Positions 50,136-60,357 of a DNA stretch of 64,000 nt are shown piece after piece. Location: the NCBI RefSeq assembly GCF_000013705.1, contig NC_007947.1, positions 1,426,001-1,490,000 on the forward strand. Reading direction: 5' to 3'. Below the pieces are notes generated by a model. It was not told the DNA's origin. It searched no databases and saw only the letters and a program-made list of their open reading frames with translations. Within the stretch, counting starts at the first letter, position 1. Each line of letters begins with the position of its first letter. The stretch is from Methylobacillus flagellatus KT (GTDB lineage: Bacteria; Pseudomonadota; Gammaproteobacteria; Burkholderiales; Methylophilaceae). The translations under genes and the position numbers were made by a program.

Positions 50136-51203
50136 TTATCGCTTTTTTTTATGCTGGTTCAATGCCCAAGCCACGTGTTCACGGACCAGTTCGGAAGGGT
50201 GGTTGCGCCGGTGCTCGAGTGCCTCGATCACCTCGGGGGTCGTGGCGGCATTGCCTAGTCCCACGGCAAGGTTACGCAGCCATTGGATATGGCCAATGCG
50301 GTAAATGGCGCTGCCTGCCATTTTTTCATTGAAGGTGACCTCGTCCCATTTGAACAGCTCCACCAGGCTGATATTGTCCAGGCCATGACGGACATGGAAA
50401 TCATCCTGTTGCGTAACTTGGGCGAAACGATTCCAGGGACAAGTCAACTGGCAGTCGTCGCAGCCGTACACGCGGTTGCCGATTAACGGTCGTAGGTGTT
50501 CGGGGATGCTGTCCTTGAGCTCGATGGTGAGGTAGGAGATGCAGCGCCTGGCATCCACCTGGTAAGGCGCGATGATTGCCTGCGTCGGGCAAACGTCGAT
50601 ACAGGCGGTGCATTTGCCGCAATGGCCAGAGATGGGTTTATCGATGGGCAATGGCAGGTCGGTGTAGATTTCACCGAGAAAAAACCACGAGCCGGCATTC
50701 CTCGATAGCAACAGGGTATGCTTCCCACGCCAGCCCAGGCCAGCTTTCTGCGCCAGCTCGACCTCCAGCACCGGTGCACTGTCGGTGAATACCCGGTAGC
50801 CGAATTCCCCCACCTGCTGCGCGATCATGTCGCTGAGCTTCTGCAGGCGGTTGCGCAGCACTTTGTGGTAGTCGCGCCCCAATGCGTAGCGCGAAATGAA
50901 GGCCAGGCGCGAGTCCTGCATGACCACTTCGCTGTCGCGCGCGTTGGGCGGCATGTAATCCATGCGGGCTGATATGATGCGGATGGTGCCGGGGACCAAT
51001 TCCGCCGGCCGGGTGCGTTTGTCGCCGTGTTTTGCCATATAATCCATGGCACCATGAAACCCCTGGGCGATCCATTCCCTGTGGTGCGGCTCGGCGGCGG
51101 ACAGGTCGGTATCGGTGATGCCGATCTGGCTGAACCCCAGCGTCACCCCCCAGCGCTTGATATCTTCCGCGAGGGATTCCCAGTTGTTTAAAGTTTGAGG
51201 CAT
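50136..51203 (-). CDS. queG: Epoxyqueuosine reductase
   Basis: 355 residues from the ATG at 51203. The cobalamin-binding N-terminal part (DUF1730, with YHKVLRNRLQKLS and FTDSAPVLEVELAQKAGLGWRGKHTLLL) leads two [4Fe-4S] clusters (CGKCTACIDVCPT and CDDCQLTCPWN) and a HEAT-like C-terminus. It reduces epoxyqueuosine in tRNA to queuosine, the last step of queuosine synthesis. The frame is open for 55 more codons but would run across tsaE. Its ATG abuts the divergent tsaE ATG. Confidence 0.96.
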   Translation of the reverse strand: MPQTLNNWESLAEDIKRWGVTLGFSQIGITDTDLSAAEPHHREWIAQGFHGAMDYMAKHGDKRTRPAELVPGTIRIISARMDYMPPNARDSEVVMQDSRLAFISRYALGRDYHKVLRNRLQKLSDMIAQQVGEFGYRVFTDSAPVLEVELAQKAGLGWRGKHTLLLSRNAGSWFFLGEIYTDLPLPIDKPISGHCGKCTACIDVCPTQAIIAPYQVDARRCISYLTIELKDSIPEHLRPLIGNRVYGCDDCQLTCPWNRFAQVTQQDDFHVRHGLDNISLVELFKWDEVTFNEKMAGSAIYRIGHIQWLRNLAVGLGNAATTPEVIEALEHRRNHPSELVREHVAWALNQHKKKR

Positions 51204-51674
51204 ATGAGTGAGAATTTTACACTGGCATTGGCCGATGAGGCAGCCACGCTGGCATTGGGCGCCAAGTTCGCCCACGTGCTGGCGCCAGGGATGACGGTAT
51301 ACCTGCATGGCGATTTGGGCGCGGGCAAGACGACGCTGGTGCGGGGTCTGCTGCGAGCACTGGGCCATGCGGGCAAAGTGAAGAGCCCGACCTACACATT
51401 GGTTGAACCTTATACGGTTTCTAGATTACACTTATATCACTTTGATTTATACAGATTTGTTGATCCGGAAGAATGGGACGCTGCCGGATTCAGGGATTAT
51501 TTCAACCCAGAGTCCCTATGCCTGGTCGAATGGCCGGAAAAGGCCCGGGAGCTGTTGCCTGCGCCTGACATCGATGTCCGCCTCCAGCCCGAAGGGCAGG
51601 GCAGGCGGGCCATAGTTAGCGCCAATACTGATTCAGGAAAGCAATGCCTCAAAAAACTCAACGTTGTATTCTAA
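51204..51674 (+). CDS. tsaE: tRNA threonylcarbamoyladenosine synthesis ATPase TsaE
   Basis: 156 residues from the ATG at 51204 (GAGG close upstream; an in-frame TTG at 51195 is possible). Walker A HGDLGAGKTT (36-43 core), the switch region KSPTYTLVEPY and LCLVEWPEK mark the TsaE family, which works with TsaB and TsaD to make t6A in tRNA. The C-terminal 30 nt overlap the amidase gene, an arrangement common in proteobacteria. Confidence 0.95.
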   Translation: MSENFTLALADEAATLALGAKFAHVLAPGMTVYLHGDLGAGKTTLVRGLLRALGHAGKVKSPTYTLVEPYTVSRLHLYHFDLYRFVDPEEWDAAGFRDYFNPESLCLVEWPEKARELLPAPDIDVRLQPEGQGRRAIVSANTDSGKQCLKKLNVVF

Positions 51675-52975
51675 TCTGCCTGCTGGGCTGGATATTTGCC
51701 TTGGGGCTGCTGCCTGCCCATGCTGCCAGTAGTATCCAGGTTTCAGCAGCACGGGTCTGGCCTGCCGAGGACTATACCCGCATTACGCTGGAGACCAGCA
51801 AGCCGGTCAGCCACAACATGGTCATGCTGAAAGACCCTGAGCGCCTCGTGCTGGACTTGGACAATGTCGAGCTCGGCACCGTGCTCAAGGCACTGGGTGA
51901 AAAAATCGATCCTAACGACCCCTATATCCGGCAGGTGCGCGTAGGTAATTTCAAGCCCGGCACTGTGCGCATCGTGGTCGACCTCAAGGCCGAAATCAAG
52001 CCGCAAGTATTTACCTTGGCACCTGCCGGGGAGTACAAGGACAGGCTGGTGGTGGACATTTATCCAGCCCAGGATCCCCTGATGGCCATGCTGGAACAGC
52101 GGGGCAAGCCGGAAAATGCCCAGGCACCCTTGCCTGGGCTCCAGGTGGCGCCGGAATCCCCGACGATTGCCGATGTCACCCCTGATCTTGCCCCAGGTGC
52201 CCCTACCGCGGATAAGCCTTCTGCGGTGATTGCCCCTCCCAGCAATAAGAAGCCCGAGGCACGCATCATCACCATTGCGATCGATGCCGGCCATGGAGGA
52301 GAAGACCCGGGCGCCAAGGGCGCCAGGGGGTCCTACGAGAAGAATGTGACCTTGGCCATCGCGAAGAAGCTGAAAGCCGCCGTTGATGCCGAGCCCAATA
52401 TGCGTGGGGTACTGACCCGCGACGGCGATTACTTCATTCCCCTGCATGGCCGGGTAGTCAAGGCCAGAAAGATGAATGCAGACTTGTTCGTCTCCATTCA
52501 TGCGGATGCGGCATTGAGCGCGCAGGCGAAGGGTTCTTCTGTGTTTGCCTTGTCGGAGACAGGCGCTACCAGTGCTATGGCGCGGTTGCTGGCACAGCGT
52601 GAGAATGAATCAGACTTGATCGGGGGGGTGAGCTTGAGCGTGAAAGATCCCAACCTGGCCCGCACCCTGCTTGATTTGTCGCAGACTGCAACTATCAATG
52701 ACAGCCTCAGGCTGGGCAAGCTGGTACTGGACCATATGGGCACCATCAATACCTTGCACAAGCGCCATGTCGAGCAGGCCGGGTTCGCGGTGCTGAAATC
52801 CCCGGACATCCCTTCCATCCTGGTCGAAACCGCTTTCATCACCAATCCCGAGGAAGAGCGCAAACTCAATGACAGCGCCCATCAGGACAAGTTGGTGAGC
52901 TCCATCCTTTCAGGCATCAAGAAATATTTCGCGGCGAATCCGCCCTTGTCCAAAACCAGAATGGTAGAAAAATAA
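51644..52975 (+). CDS. amiC: N-acetylmuramoyl-L-alanine amidase (AmiC type)
   Basis: 443 residues: signal peptide (about 1-28, AHAA), AMIN domain (about 30-145) for septal targeting, a Pro/Ala linker (about 150-205) and an Amidase_3 domain with zinc ligands in IDAGHGGEDPGA, SIHADA and VETAFITNPEEE. It cleaves peptide stems from peptidoglycan during daughter cell separation. AGGAAAGCA precedes its ATG inside tsaE, so the genes are cotranscribed. The AMIN domain fits AmiC (or AmiB) and not AmiA. Confidence 0.92.
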   Translation: MPQKTQRCILICLLGWIFALGLLPAHAASSIQVSAARVWPAEDYTRITLETSKPVSHNMVMLKDPERLVLDLDNVELGTVLKALGEKIDPNDPYIRQVRVGNFKPGTVRIVVDLKAEIKPQVFTLAPAGEYKDRLVVDIYPAQDPLMAMLEQRGKPENAQAPLPGLQVAPESPTIADVTPDLAPGAPTADKPSAVIAPPSNKKPEARIITIAIDAGHGGEDPGAKGARGSYEKNVTLAIAKKLKAAVDAEPNMRGVLTRDGDYFIPLHGRVVKARKMNADLFVSIHADAALSAQAKGSSVFALSETGATSAMARLLAQRENESDLIGGVSLSVKDPNLARTLLDLSQTATINDSLRLGKLVLDHMGTINTLHKRHVEQAGFAVLKSPDIPSILVETAFITNPEEERKLNDSAHQDKLVSSILSGIKKYFAANPPLSKTRMVEK

Positions 52976-52977
52976 AC

Positions 52978-54345
52978 ATGCAAATCAGTTTTTTCGGTGC
53001 TGCCGGGACAGTGACGGGTTCCAAGCACTTGGTGACCAGCGGCAATCGGCGTGTGCTTGTCGATTGCGGATTGTTCCAGGGGTTGAAGGTATTGCGCCTG
53101 AAGAATTGGGCCAGGTTCCCGATCGATCCGGCCACCATAGATGCCGTGGTGCTGACCCATGCGCATATCGACCATACCGGATACCTGCCGTTGCTCGTCA
53201 GGCAAGGTTTCCGCGGCAAGGTTTACTGCAGCGAGGTGACCTTGTCGCTATGTCAGCTGCTGTTGCGGGATTCCGCACACTTGCAGGAAGAAGAGGCACG
53301 CTATGCCAATAAACGCGGCTATTCCAAACACAAACCTGCTTTGCCGCTCTATACCAAGGAAGATGCCGAAGCTGCATTGGAGCACCTGGTTCCGTTGCCA
53401 GTGGGCCGCGATGTGCAAATCCTGGACGGCATCACAGTCAAGCTGCAGCTTGCAGGACATATCCTGGGTGCGTGCACGGTGCTACTGAAGGATGAGCAGA
53501 CCTCCATCCTGTTCTCGGGCGACCTGGGGCGCATGGAAGACCCTCTGCTGTTTCCTCCTGCACCACCCGAGGCGGCGGATTATCTGGTGGTGGAGTCGAC
53601 CTACGGCAACCGATTGCATGAGAAAGCTGCGCCCGAGGCCCAGCTTGCGGAGGTCATCAACCGCACCGTCAAGCGCGGGGGAAGCGTGCTGGTGCCTGTG
53701 TTTGCCGTCGGGCGGGCGCAGGAAGTGCTGTACTACATCCACAAGCTCAAGCAGGCGGGGGCGATTCCCGCCGATATCCCGGTGTATCTGAACAGTCCGA
53801 TGGCAGTTGATGCAACGCTGATTTTTCTTACCCACCATGCCCAGCACAAGCTTGATGCGGCGCAGTGCCGCGAGTTGGCGAAAGTTGCCAAGGTCGTGAG
53901 CACTGTCGAGGAATCGATGTCCTTGAACGAACTACGCGAGCCTGCCATCATCCTGGCCGCCAGCGGCATGGCCTCCGGCGGGCGCGTGGTGCACCATCTC
54001 AAGGCACTTGGCCCTGACCCGCGCAACACCGTGCTGTTTGCGGGTTTCCAGGCAGCGGGCACTCGGGGTGCGGCGCTGCTCGACGGTGCCGAAAGCGTCA
54101 AGATTCATGGCGAATATGTGCCCATGCGCGCCGAGATCGCGTCCATAGACAATCTTTCCGCGCATGCGGACTACCAGGAAATCATGCAATGGTTGTCGCA
54201 ATGCCCGCAGCCGCCGAAACAAACTTTCATCGTGCATGGTGAACCTGTCGCTGCGGATGCACTCAGACACAGGATAGAAGAGGAAAGACAATGGAATGTC
54301 ATGGTTCCAGAGTATTTGCAAACTGTGGAGCTCGATGGCAAGTAG
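52978..54345 (+). CDS. Beta-CASP metallo-beta-lactamase fold RNA-processing-type hydrolase
   Basis: 455 residues. Metal motif THAHIDHTGYLP (H61, H63, D65, H66), the beta-CASP insert with GSVLVPVFAVGRAQEVLYYI, and the C-terminal RNA-specificity motif HADYQEIMQWL plus IVHGEP are present. The group includes CPSF73-like nucleases such as the Thermus TTHA0252 endonuclease. Start 2 nt after the amidase stop indicates one operon. A role in RNA decay is inferred from the family. Confidence 0.92.
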   Translation: MQISFFGAAGTVTGSKHLVTSGNRRVLVDCGLFQGLKVLRLKNWARFPIDPATIDAVVLTHAHIDHTGYLPLLVRQGFRGKVYCSEVTLSLCQLLLRDSAHLQEEEARYANKRGYSKHKPALPLYTKEDAEAALEHLVPLPVGRDVQILDGITVKLQLAGHILGACTVLLKDEQTSILFSGDLGRMEDPLLFPPAPPEAADYLVVESTYGNRLHEKAAPEAQLAEVINRTVKRGGSVLVPVFAVGRAQEVLYYIHKLKQAGAIPADIPVYLNSPMAVDATLIFLTHHAQHKLDAAQCRELAKVAKVVSTVEESMSLNELREPAIILAASGMASGGRVVHHLKALGPDPRNTVLFAGFQAAGTRGAALLDGAESVKIHGEYVPMRAEIASIDNLSAHADYQEIMQWLSQCPQPPKQTFIVHGEPVAADALRHRIEEERQWNVMVPEYLQTVELDGK

Positions 54346-54463
54346 GGGCTGTTGCTGCCGGGGTTACCCACCAAGCGGCACAATAGACTCCAGTCAGCCC
54401 ATCAGGCTGGCACGAAAGGTGCGTACCAAAAGTACGTGAATGCAGTCACTAAGGAAAGAAGCA

Positions 54464-54829
54464 ATGAGTAAATATGCGCTGTACATCAAGTTGGAAGCAC
54501 GTCCGGAAAAGCGACAAGAGCTTGAAAATTTTCTGAAAAAAACGCTGCCGGTGGTCAAGGAAGAGGATGAAACCAAGACTTGGTATGCTTTCAAGGCAGC
54601 AGAGAATAGCTATGTGATTTTTGACACCTTCACCAGCCAGCATGGCCGCGATGCCCATTTGGAGGGCAAGGCGGTGGAAGCGTTGCGCCAGGTATCGGAC
54701 GATTATCTGGTGCGGCCTCCCGAATTCATGCCCGTCGATTTGTTGGCTCAGAAAGTTGGCCTGGAAACAGAAGTGGTGAACGATATCGAGGTCAAGAAAT
54801 ACGATCTGCGCTTCATTGACGGCCTGTGA
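54464..54829 (+). CDS. ABM-domain (putative antibiotic biosynthesis monooxygenase-like) protein
   Basis: 121 residues from the ATG at 54464, with AAGGA upstream. A single alpha+beta barrel of the ABM type: MSKYALYIKLEARPEKRQEL start, DETKTWYAFK and NSYVIFDTF strands. A C-terminal extension (about 95-121) goes beyond the usual 95-100 residues. Members are heme- or quinol-related monooxygenases or stress proteins; no cofactor residues identify which. It seems to be a single-gene unit. Confidence 0.8.
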   Translation: MSKYALYIKLEARPEKRQELENFLKKTLPVVKEEDETKTWYAFKAAENSYVIFDTFTSQHGRDAHLEGKAVEALRQVSDDYLVRPPEFMPVDLLAQKVGLETEVVNDIEVKKYDLRFIDGL

Positions 54830-54910
54830 CCGGCTGAGATATTCGCCTGATATGGCATGCCGGGGTAGAATAGGCGGCTCGACCGTCCTTCAGCCTGCCT
54901 TGCTCCAGTT

Positions 54911-56752
54911 ATGCCATCCATCAAGCTATTACCAGATCAATTAATCAGCCAGATCGCTGCGGGCGAAGTGGTCGAGCGACCCGCTTCCGCGCTCAAGGAG
55001 ATCCTGGAAAATAGCTTGGATGCGGGAAGTACTGATGTTGCCGTGGCATTGCAAGCCGGGGGCATCAAGCAGATCAAGGTCACCGATAACGGCGGTGGCA
55101 TTGCGCGTGACGAGCTCCGCCTAGCCCTGACCCGGCATGCCACCAGCAAGATTGCCAGCCTGGAAGACCTGGAATGTGTCGCTAGCCTGGGGTTCCGTGG
55201 CGAGGCGCTGGCAAGTATCGCTGCGATTTCCCGTACCCAGATCACCAGCTACCATCCTGATGAAAGGCATGCCTGGCGCATTGCTTCCGAAGGCTCTTTC
55301 CTGACCGATATCGAGCCCGCTGCTTTGGATGCCGGCACCATCGTGGATATCCAGGACCTTTATTTCAATACGCCTGCACGGCGAAAATTCCTCAAGACCG
55401 AGAATACCGAATTCGGCCATTGCGAAGAAGCTTTCCGCCGCATTGCGCTGTCGTGCCCAGATGTGAATATGCTGCTGCAGCACAACGGTCGTGCCGTGGC
55501 GCGGCTGGCTGCAGGCAGCGCGGATAAGCGTTTCGAGGACATCCTGGGGCAGGAATTTGCCGCCGAGGCGTTTTACCTCGACGAGGTGGCCGCAGGTCTC
55601 AGAGTGTGGGGCATGGCGGCCAAGCCGACATTTTCGCGCCATGCGCGTGATACGCAGTATGTCTATGTCAATGGCAGGTTCGTGCGCGACAAATTGATCA
55701 GCCATGCCATCCGCCAGGCCTATCAAGATGTGCTGCATCACGATCGCCACCCGGCGTTCGTCCTCTTCCTCGAGCTTGATCCTGCGCTGGTGGATGTCAA
55801 CGTCCATCCGAGTAAGACCGAGGTGCGCTTCCGCGATGGGCAATCGGTCCATCGCTTCATTTTTCACGCACTCCATAAATCCTTGGCAACCCCGGTGGGC
55901 CTGCCTGGCTCCTTGATGCCGGGCCTTGCCACAGGCGAAAAAGCGGCGGCACCGGCCCAGGCCCCTAGTTACCCGCGCTTCCAAAGCAACATCGATCTTC
56001 GCGCCAGCGAGGCGTCCGGTGGCTTTTACCAGGCTTTGTTCGGCAATTTGTCACAGGTGCCACAGCGTCAAGCGGAGTCTGCCGATGACGTCATCACGGC
56101 GCAGTCGACTTCCGTTGCAACTGCGATGGGGGAGGGGGGGCAGGTAGAGGTGGAGGATTTTCCGCTGGGATTTGCCGTGGCGCAGATCCATGGCGTATAT
56201 ATCCTTGCCCAGAACAAGCTGGGGCTGATCGTCGTGGACATGCATGCCGCGCATGAGCGCATCATGTACGAAAAGCTCAAGAATGCGCTGGATGCCAGTC
56301 GTGTCGCCATGCAGCCATTGCTGCTACCGGTCAGCTTCCAGGCCGACCGCCTCGAGGTGGCAACGGTAGAGGAGCAGCAGGCGCTTGCTGAAAACGGCCT
56401 GGCCCAGCTCGGGTTCGATATCGCCGTGCTGTCACCCACGACGTTGGCCGTAAGGGCCATTCCCGTCATGCTCAAGGACGCCGATGCCGTTGCTCTGGCG
56501 CGGGACGTGCTTGCGGACTTGCGGCAGTACGGCGCCAGCCGCGCATTTACAGAGCGGCGCAATGCACTGCTCGGGACCATGGCTTGCCATGCTGCGGTCA
56601 GGGCCAACCGCACCCTCACCATTCCCGAGATGAACGCGCTGTTGCGCGACATGGAAGCCACCGAGCGTTCTGGGCAATGCAACCATGGCCGGCCGACCTG
56701 GTTCCAGATGACCATGGGCGAGCTGGACAAGATGTTCATGCGCGGCAAGTAG
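54911..56752 (+). CDS. mutL: DNA mismatch repair protein MutL
   Basis: 613 residues. The GHKL ATPase motifs ENSLDAGSTDV, DNGGGI and GFRGEALASI are in place, with a linker around 340-420. The C-terminal domain carries DMHAAHERIMYEK, ACHAAV and QCNHGRPTW, the metal-binding set of endonuclease-type MutL, unlike E. coli MutL which lacks it. It therefore probably nicks DNA itself, in keeping with absence of MutH in most such bacteria. It is followed by miaA after 30 nt, a common order. Confidence 0.96.
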   Translation: MPSIKLLPDQLISQIAAGEVVERPASALKEILENSLDAGSTDVAVALQAGGIKQIKVTDNGGGIARDELRLALTRHATSKIASLEDLECVASLGFRGEALASIAAISRTQITSYHPDERHAWRIASEGSFLTDIEPAALDAGTIVDIQDLYFNTPARRKFLKTENTEFGHCEEAFRRIALSCPDVNMLLQHNGRAVARLAAGSADKRFEDILGQEFAAEAFYLDEVAAGLRVWGMAAKPTFSRHARDTQYVYVNGRFVRDKLISHAIRQAYQDVLHHDRHPAFVLFLELDPALVDVNVHPSKTEVRFRDGQSVHRFIFHALHKSLATPVGLPGSLMPGLATGEKAAAPAQAPSYPRFQSNIDLRASEASGGFYQALFGNLSQVPQRQAESADDVITAQSTSVATAMGEGGQVEVEDFPLGFAVAQIHGVYILAQNKLGLIVVDMHAAHERIMYEKLKNALDASRVAMQPLLLPVSFQADRLEVATVEEQQALAENGLAQLGFDIAVLSPTTLAVRAIPVMLKDADAVALARDVLADLRQYGASRAFTERRNALLGTMACHAAVRANRTLTIPEMNALLRDMEATERSGQCNHGRPTWFQMTMGELDKMFMRGK

Positions 56753-56782
56753 CCTGCAGCCCCAATCAATGCTGTGCTGAAT

Positions 56783-57730
56783 ATGCTCATTTCCCAACCT
56801 CCCGCCATTTTCCTCATGGGGCCGACTGCTAGTGGCAAGACCGGGCTTGCAGTGGAGCTGGTACAGGCCATGCCGCTGGAAATCATCAGTGTGGATTCGG
56901 CCCTGGTCTACCAGGACATGGACATCGGCACGGCCAAGCCCGGACAGGAGGTATTGCAGCGCGCGCCGCATCATTTGATCGATGTGATCGACCCAATGCA
57001 GGTCTATTCTGCCGCGCAATTCCGCGAGGATGCCTTGCGCTTGATGGCTGACATCACTGCCAGGGGTAAAGCGCCGTTGTTGGTCGGCGGCACCATGCTT
57101 TATTTCCGCACATTGGAGCAAGGCCTGGGCGGCTTGCCAGAGGCAGATGCCCAAGTACGCGCCGAACTGGACAGGGAGGCTGCGAAAATAGGCTGGCCGG
57201 GCATGCATGCGAAGCTTGCCGCCATCGACCCGGAAACCGCCGCCCGCTTGCAGCCTGCGGATTCGCAACGCATACAGCGCGCGCTGGAAGTGTACCGCCT
57301 GACCGGGAAGAGCATGACGGCCCTGCACCGGCAGCAGGCTGCCGAAATCTTGCCTTACCGCCTGCTCAAGATCGCGCTGCAACCCTCAGACCGTTCCGTG
57401 TTGCATGCGCGGATCGCTGAGCGCTTCGTCGCCATGATGAAGGGCGGACTGCTGGAAGAGGTGCAGGGGCTGCTGAAAAAATACCCCGGCCTACACCCGG
57501 ACATGACCTCCATGCGCTGCGTGGGCTACAGGCAAACACTGGAATACCTAGCGGGCAATATTGATGATGAGGCATGGAAGGCGCAAGGCATCGCCGCCAC
57601 GCGCCAACTTGCCAAACGTCAGCTCACCTGGCTGCGGGGCATGGACGATACACTGGTGCTGGATTGCCTGGAGCAGGATGTATACGGCCAGGCGCAACGC
57701 GCGATCAGCGGCTTTCTGTCAGCCGTCTAG
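56783..57730 (+). CDS. miaA: tRNA dimethylallyltransferase
   Basis: 315 residues from the ATG at 56783; a GTG at 56774 is possible. P-loop [29 protein letters not shown] and the [15 protein letters not shown]-terminal motif are typical. It adds the isopentenyl group to A37 of tRNAs reading U-starting codons. It overlaps the convergent dapC gene by 4 nt at the stop codons. Confidence 0.96.
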   Translation: MLISQPPAIFLMGPTASGKTGLAVELVQAMPLEIISVDSALVYQDMDIGTAKPGQEVLQRAPHHLIDVIDPMQVYSAAQFREDALRLMADITARGKAPLLVGGTMLYFRTLEQGLGGLPEADAQVRAELDREAAKIGWPGMHAKLAAIDPETAARLQPADSQRIQRALEVYRLTGKSMTALHRQQAAEILPYRLLKIALQPSDRSVLHARIAERFVAMMKGGLLEEVQGLLKKYPGLHPDMTSMRCVGYRQTLEYLAGNIDDEAWKAQGIAATRQLAKRQLTWLRGMDDTLVLDCLEQDVYGQAQRAISGFLSAV

Positions 57731-58917
57731 GAGGCGACACACAGCTGATGAATACGCTCGGCTGCTTCGACGCACTCAGCCAGCGATGCGACCAAGGCAA
57801 TGCGAATGAAGCCTTGGCCTGGATTGACTCCATGCGCCTCGCGCGCGAGGAAGCTGCCTGGCAGTACCGTCACGTTGTATTCGCGGTATAGCTTCAGTGC
57901 AAACTCGGTGTCAGCCTGGCCGGTATACGCCCACAGGTAAAAAGCCGCATCAGGCATTTGGACATCCAGCACATCTTGCAACAACGGCGTGACGGCGGCG
58001 AATTTCTCTGCATACAGGCGTCGGTTTTCCACTACATGCACTTCATCCTGCCAGGCTGCGATACTGGCTGCCTGCACTGCCGGGTTCATGGCGCACCCGT
58101 GGTAGGTGCGGTAGAGCAGGAATTTCTCCAGCAGCTTGGCATCCCCCGCGACAAAACCCGAGCGCATGCCCGGCACGTTGGAGCGTTTCGACAGCGAACT
58201 GAATACCACCAGGCGGCTGTAGTCGCGTCCGAGCAGACGCGCAGCCTGCAAGGCCCCCAGTGGCGGGTCGGCCTCATCGAAATAAATTTCCGAATAGCAC
58301 TCGTCCGCGGCAATCACGAAGCCGTAACGGTCTGAAAAAGCGAAGATCTCCTTCCACTGCTCGATCGACAGTACCTTGCCGGATGGGTTGCCGGGCGAGC
58401 ACACATATAACAACTGTGTGCGTTGCAGGACACTTTCCGGCACGGCGTCAAGCGCCATGCTGAAATCATTGCCGGGCAGGGTATTGAGGAAATAGGGTTC
58501 TGCTCCTGCTAGGAGTGCCGCACCTTCGTATATCTGGTAGAAAGGGTTGGGGCTGATGACGACAGGCTGTGGCAGGCTGCTGTCGACCACGGTTTGCGCG
58601 AAGGCAAACAAGGCCTCGCGGCTGCCATTGACCGGGATGATCTCGGTATCCGGGTTGGGGGCAGGAACTTGGTAACGTTGAGCGATCCAGCCGGAAATCG
58701 TCTCGCGCAACCTGGCTGTGCCGATGGTCGTGGGGTAGGTGGCGAGGCCGGACAAGTTCTCGGCCAGCGCCGAGGAAATCAGGGTCGGCGTGGGATGTTT
58801 GGGCTCCCCGATCGATAAATTGATCGGCGCGTATTCCGGGTTGGGGACAGTGCCAGCGAACAAATCGCGCAGGCGCTGGAAAGGATAAGGCTGCAGTTTG
58901 TAGAGGTCGGGATTCAT
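57727..58917 (-). CDS. dapC: Succinyldiaminopimelate aminotransferase (PLP, DapC type)
   Basis: 396 residues, fold type I class I/II aminotransferase. [13 protein letters not shown] at the start, [21 protein letters not shown] and the PLP lysine in [18 protein letters not shown] are visible. These fit the proteobacterial DapC group acting in lysine/diaminopimelate synthesis. It is downstream of pilU on the same strand with a 57-nt gap; no other lysine genes are adjacent. Related transaminases with other substrates cannot be ruled out from sequence alone. Confidence 0.9.
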   Translation of the reverse strand: MNPDLYKLQPYPFQRLRDLFAGTVPNPEYAPINLSIGEPKHPTPTLISSALAENLSGLATYPTTIGTARLRETISGWIAQRYQVPAPNPDTEIIPVNGSREALFAFAQTVVDSSLPQPVVISPNPFYQIYEGAALLAGAEPYFLNTLPGNDFSMALDAVPESVLQRTQLLYVCSPGNPSGKVLSIEQWKEIFAFSDRYGFVIAADECYSEIYFDEADPPLGALQAARLLGRDYSRLVVFSSLSKRSNVPGMRSGFVAGDAKLLEKFLLYRTYHGCAMNPAVQAASIAAWQDEVHVVENRRLYAEKFAAVTPLLQDVLDVQMPDAAFYLWAYTGQADTEFALKLYREYNVTVLPGSFLAREAHGVNPGQGFIRIALVASLAECVEAAERIHQLCVAS

Positions 58918-58974
58918 AGGGGCATTATAAACCCTGGCGTGCTTAGGCAGTAGCGCTCACTGTGCCCAGACAGG

Positions 58975-60069
58975 CTAGGCGCCGAATTCCCCCTTGGCGC
59001 TTTCTTGGGTAAACCTGATCCTGAGGGACAGGTCGTTGCGTGAATCGGCGCTTGCGAGCGCATTGTCTTCCGAGATGGCGCCCTGGTTGAAGAGATCGAA
59101 CAGGGATTGGTCGAAGGTGCGCATGCCGATGTCCTGGTTGTTGGCCATGGCTTCCTTCACTTCATCGAGCTTGGATTTGAGGATAAGCTCGGCAATGTAG
59201 GGCGTATTGATGAGGACTTCAGTGGCGACGACACGCTTGGCCTTGATGCCGGGCACCAGGCGCTGGGAAATGATGGCCGCCAGGTTCAGCGCCAGGCTGA
59301 GCTGGATGCTTTGCTTGCTGTCCGGCGGGAAGAACGACAGGATGCGTTCCAGTGCTTGGTTGGCGTTATTGGCATGCAGTGTGGCCAGGCATAGGTGGCC
59401 AGTCTCGGAATAGGCGATCGCGTGCTTCATGGTTTCCATGTCGCGGATCTCGCCGATGAGAATGACATCGGGCGCCTGCCGCATGGCATTCTTGAGGCCG
59501 TTCTCGAAGCTCAGGGTGTCGATGCCGACTTCACGCTGGTCCACGACGGATTTCTTGTGGTCGTGAATAAACTCGATGGGGTCTTCCAGGGTCAGGATAT
59601 GACCGTCGCGGCTGGCGTTGCGGTGGTCGATCATGGAGGCCAGTGTCGTTGACTTGCCGGAGCCGGTCGCGCCCACCACCAGAATCAGTCCACGCTGGCG
59701 CATGATGAGCTCGTTCAATACAGGGGGTAATCCCAGGCTTTGCAGGCTGGGGATGACATGCTTGATATGGCGGACCACCATGGCGACTTCCCCGCGCTGG
59801 CGGAAGACATTGATGCGGAAGCGGCCAAGCCCATGCAGGCTGAGGGCGAAATTCATCTCCAGCGTCCGCTCGAACTCCTGTTGCTGAGCTGGAGACATCA
59901 AGGCATAGGCGATTTCCTTCACCATGCCTGGTGCCATGACCTGGGCATTGATGGGGACGGTCTGGCCCTCGATATCGATATGGATGGCTGTCCCGGTACT
60001 GAAGAACAGGTCGGAACCGTTTTTCTCGACCATGAACTTGAGGATGGGGGTGATATCGATTGCAGCCAT
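58975..60069 (-). CDS. pilU: Type IV pilus retraction ATPase PilU
   Basis: 364 residues from the ATG at 60069, set by AGGAAGG just upstream; the frame is open to 60480 but the upstream stretch is not PilU-like and crosses the divergent gene. Walker A VGATGSGKSTT, the Asp box LTLEDPIEFIHDH, Walker B APDVILIGEIRD and the His box are intact. The SRNDLSLRIRF end is typical of PilU and not PilT. It assists PilT in pilus retraction and twitching. pilT itself is not in the window. Confidence 0.94.
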   Translation of the reverse strand: MAAIDITPILKFMVEKNGSDLFFSTGTAIHIDIEGQTVPINAQVMAPGMVKEIAYALMSPAQQQEFERTLEMNFALSLHGLGRFRINVFRQRGEVAMVVRHIKHVIPSLQSLGLPPVLNELIMRQRGLILVVGATGSGKSTTLASMIDHRNASRDGHILTLEDPIEFIHDHKKSVVDQREVGIDTLSFENGLKNAMRQAPDVILIGEIRDMETMKHAIAYSETGHLCLATLHANNANQALERILSFFPPDSKQSIQLSLALNLAAIISQRLVPGIKAKRVVATEVLINTPYIAELILKSKLDEVKEAMANNQDIGMRTFDQSLFDLFNQGAISEDNALASADSRNDLSLRIRFTQESAKGEFGA

Positions 60070-60301
60070 GTCGCCTTCCTGATTTTTGTTTGCAACTACT
60101 TTATCACAAGGCATTGAAGCCATGCTGGTGCGTACACGGCTTCGCAGTGCTGCGTGCGCACCAACTCGAGGCATGATGCGGCAAACATCCGCCATACCGC
60201 GCTTGAACGCTGGTTGACAAGGCAGGTTTGTGTGCTTGTGGACAAGACTGGCAGGGCCATCATGCGAAAAACAGGTATAAAGCGTCATGGCGTCTCGCCG
60301 C

Positions 60302-60317
60302 TGGCATAAGGATTGCA
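60302..60317 (+). promoter_or_regulatory. Sigma-54 (RpoN) promoter of the EAL-GGDEF gene
   Basis: TGGCATAAGGATTGCA matches the RpoN consensus TGGCACRNNNNTTGCW at every fixed position but one, with GG and GC exactly 12 bp apart. Transcription would start near 60329, leaving a leader of about 29 nt before the ATG at 60358. No equally good sigma-70 pair is seen, although a TTGACA lies at 60214-60219 without a -10 box. Confidence 0.7.
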
Positions 60318-60357
60318 TTGCTCCAGGCACAAGCCCCACTTTTCCTACGAGCAGGCC

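Noticed and set aside
51204-51368. 55-codon N-terminal extension of QueG
   Set aside because: It runs antisense through tsaE and the QueG family begins at the inner Met.
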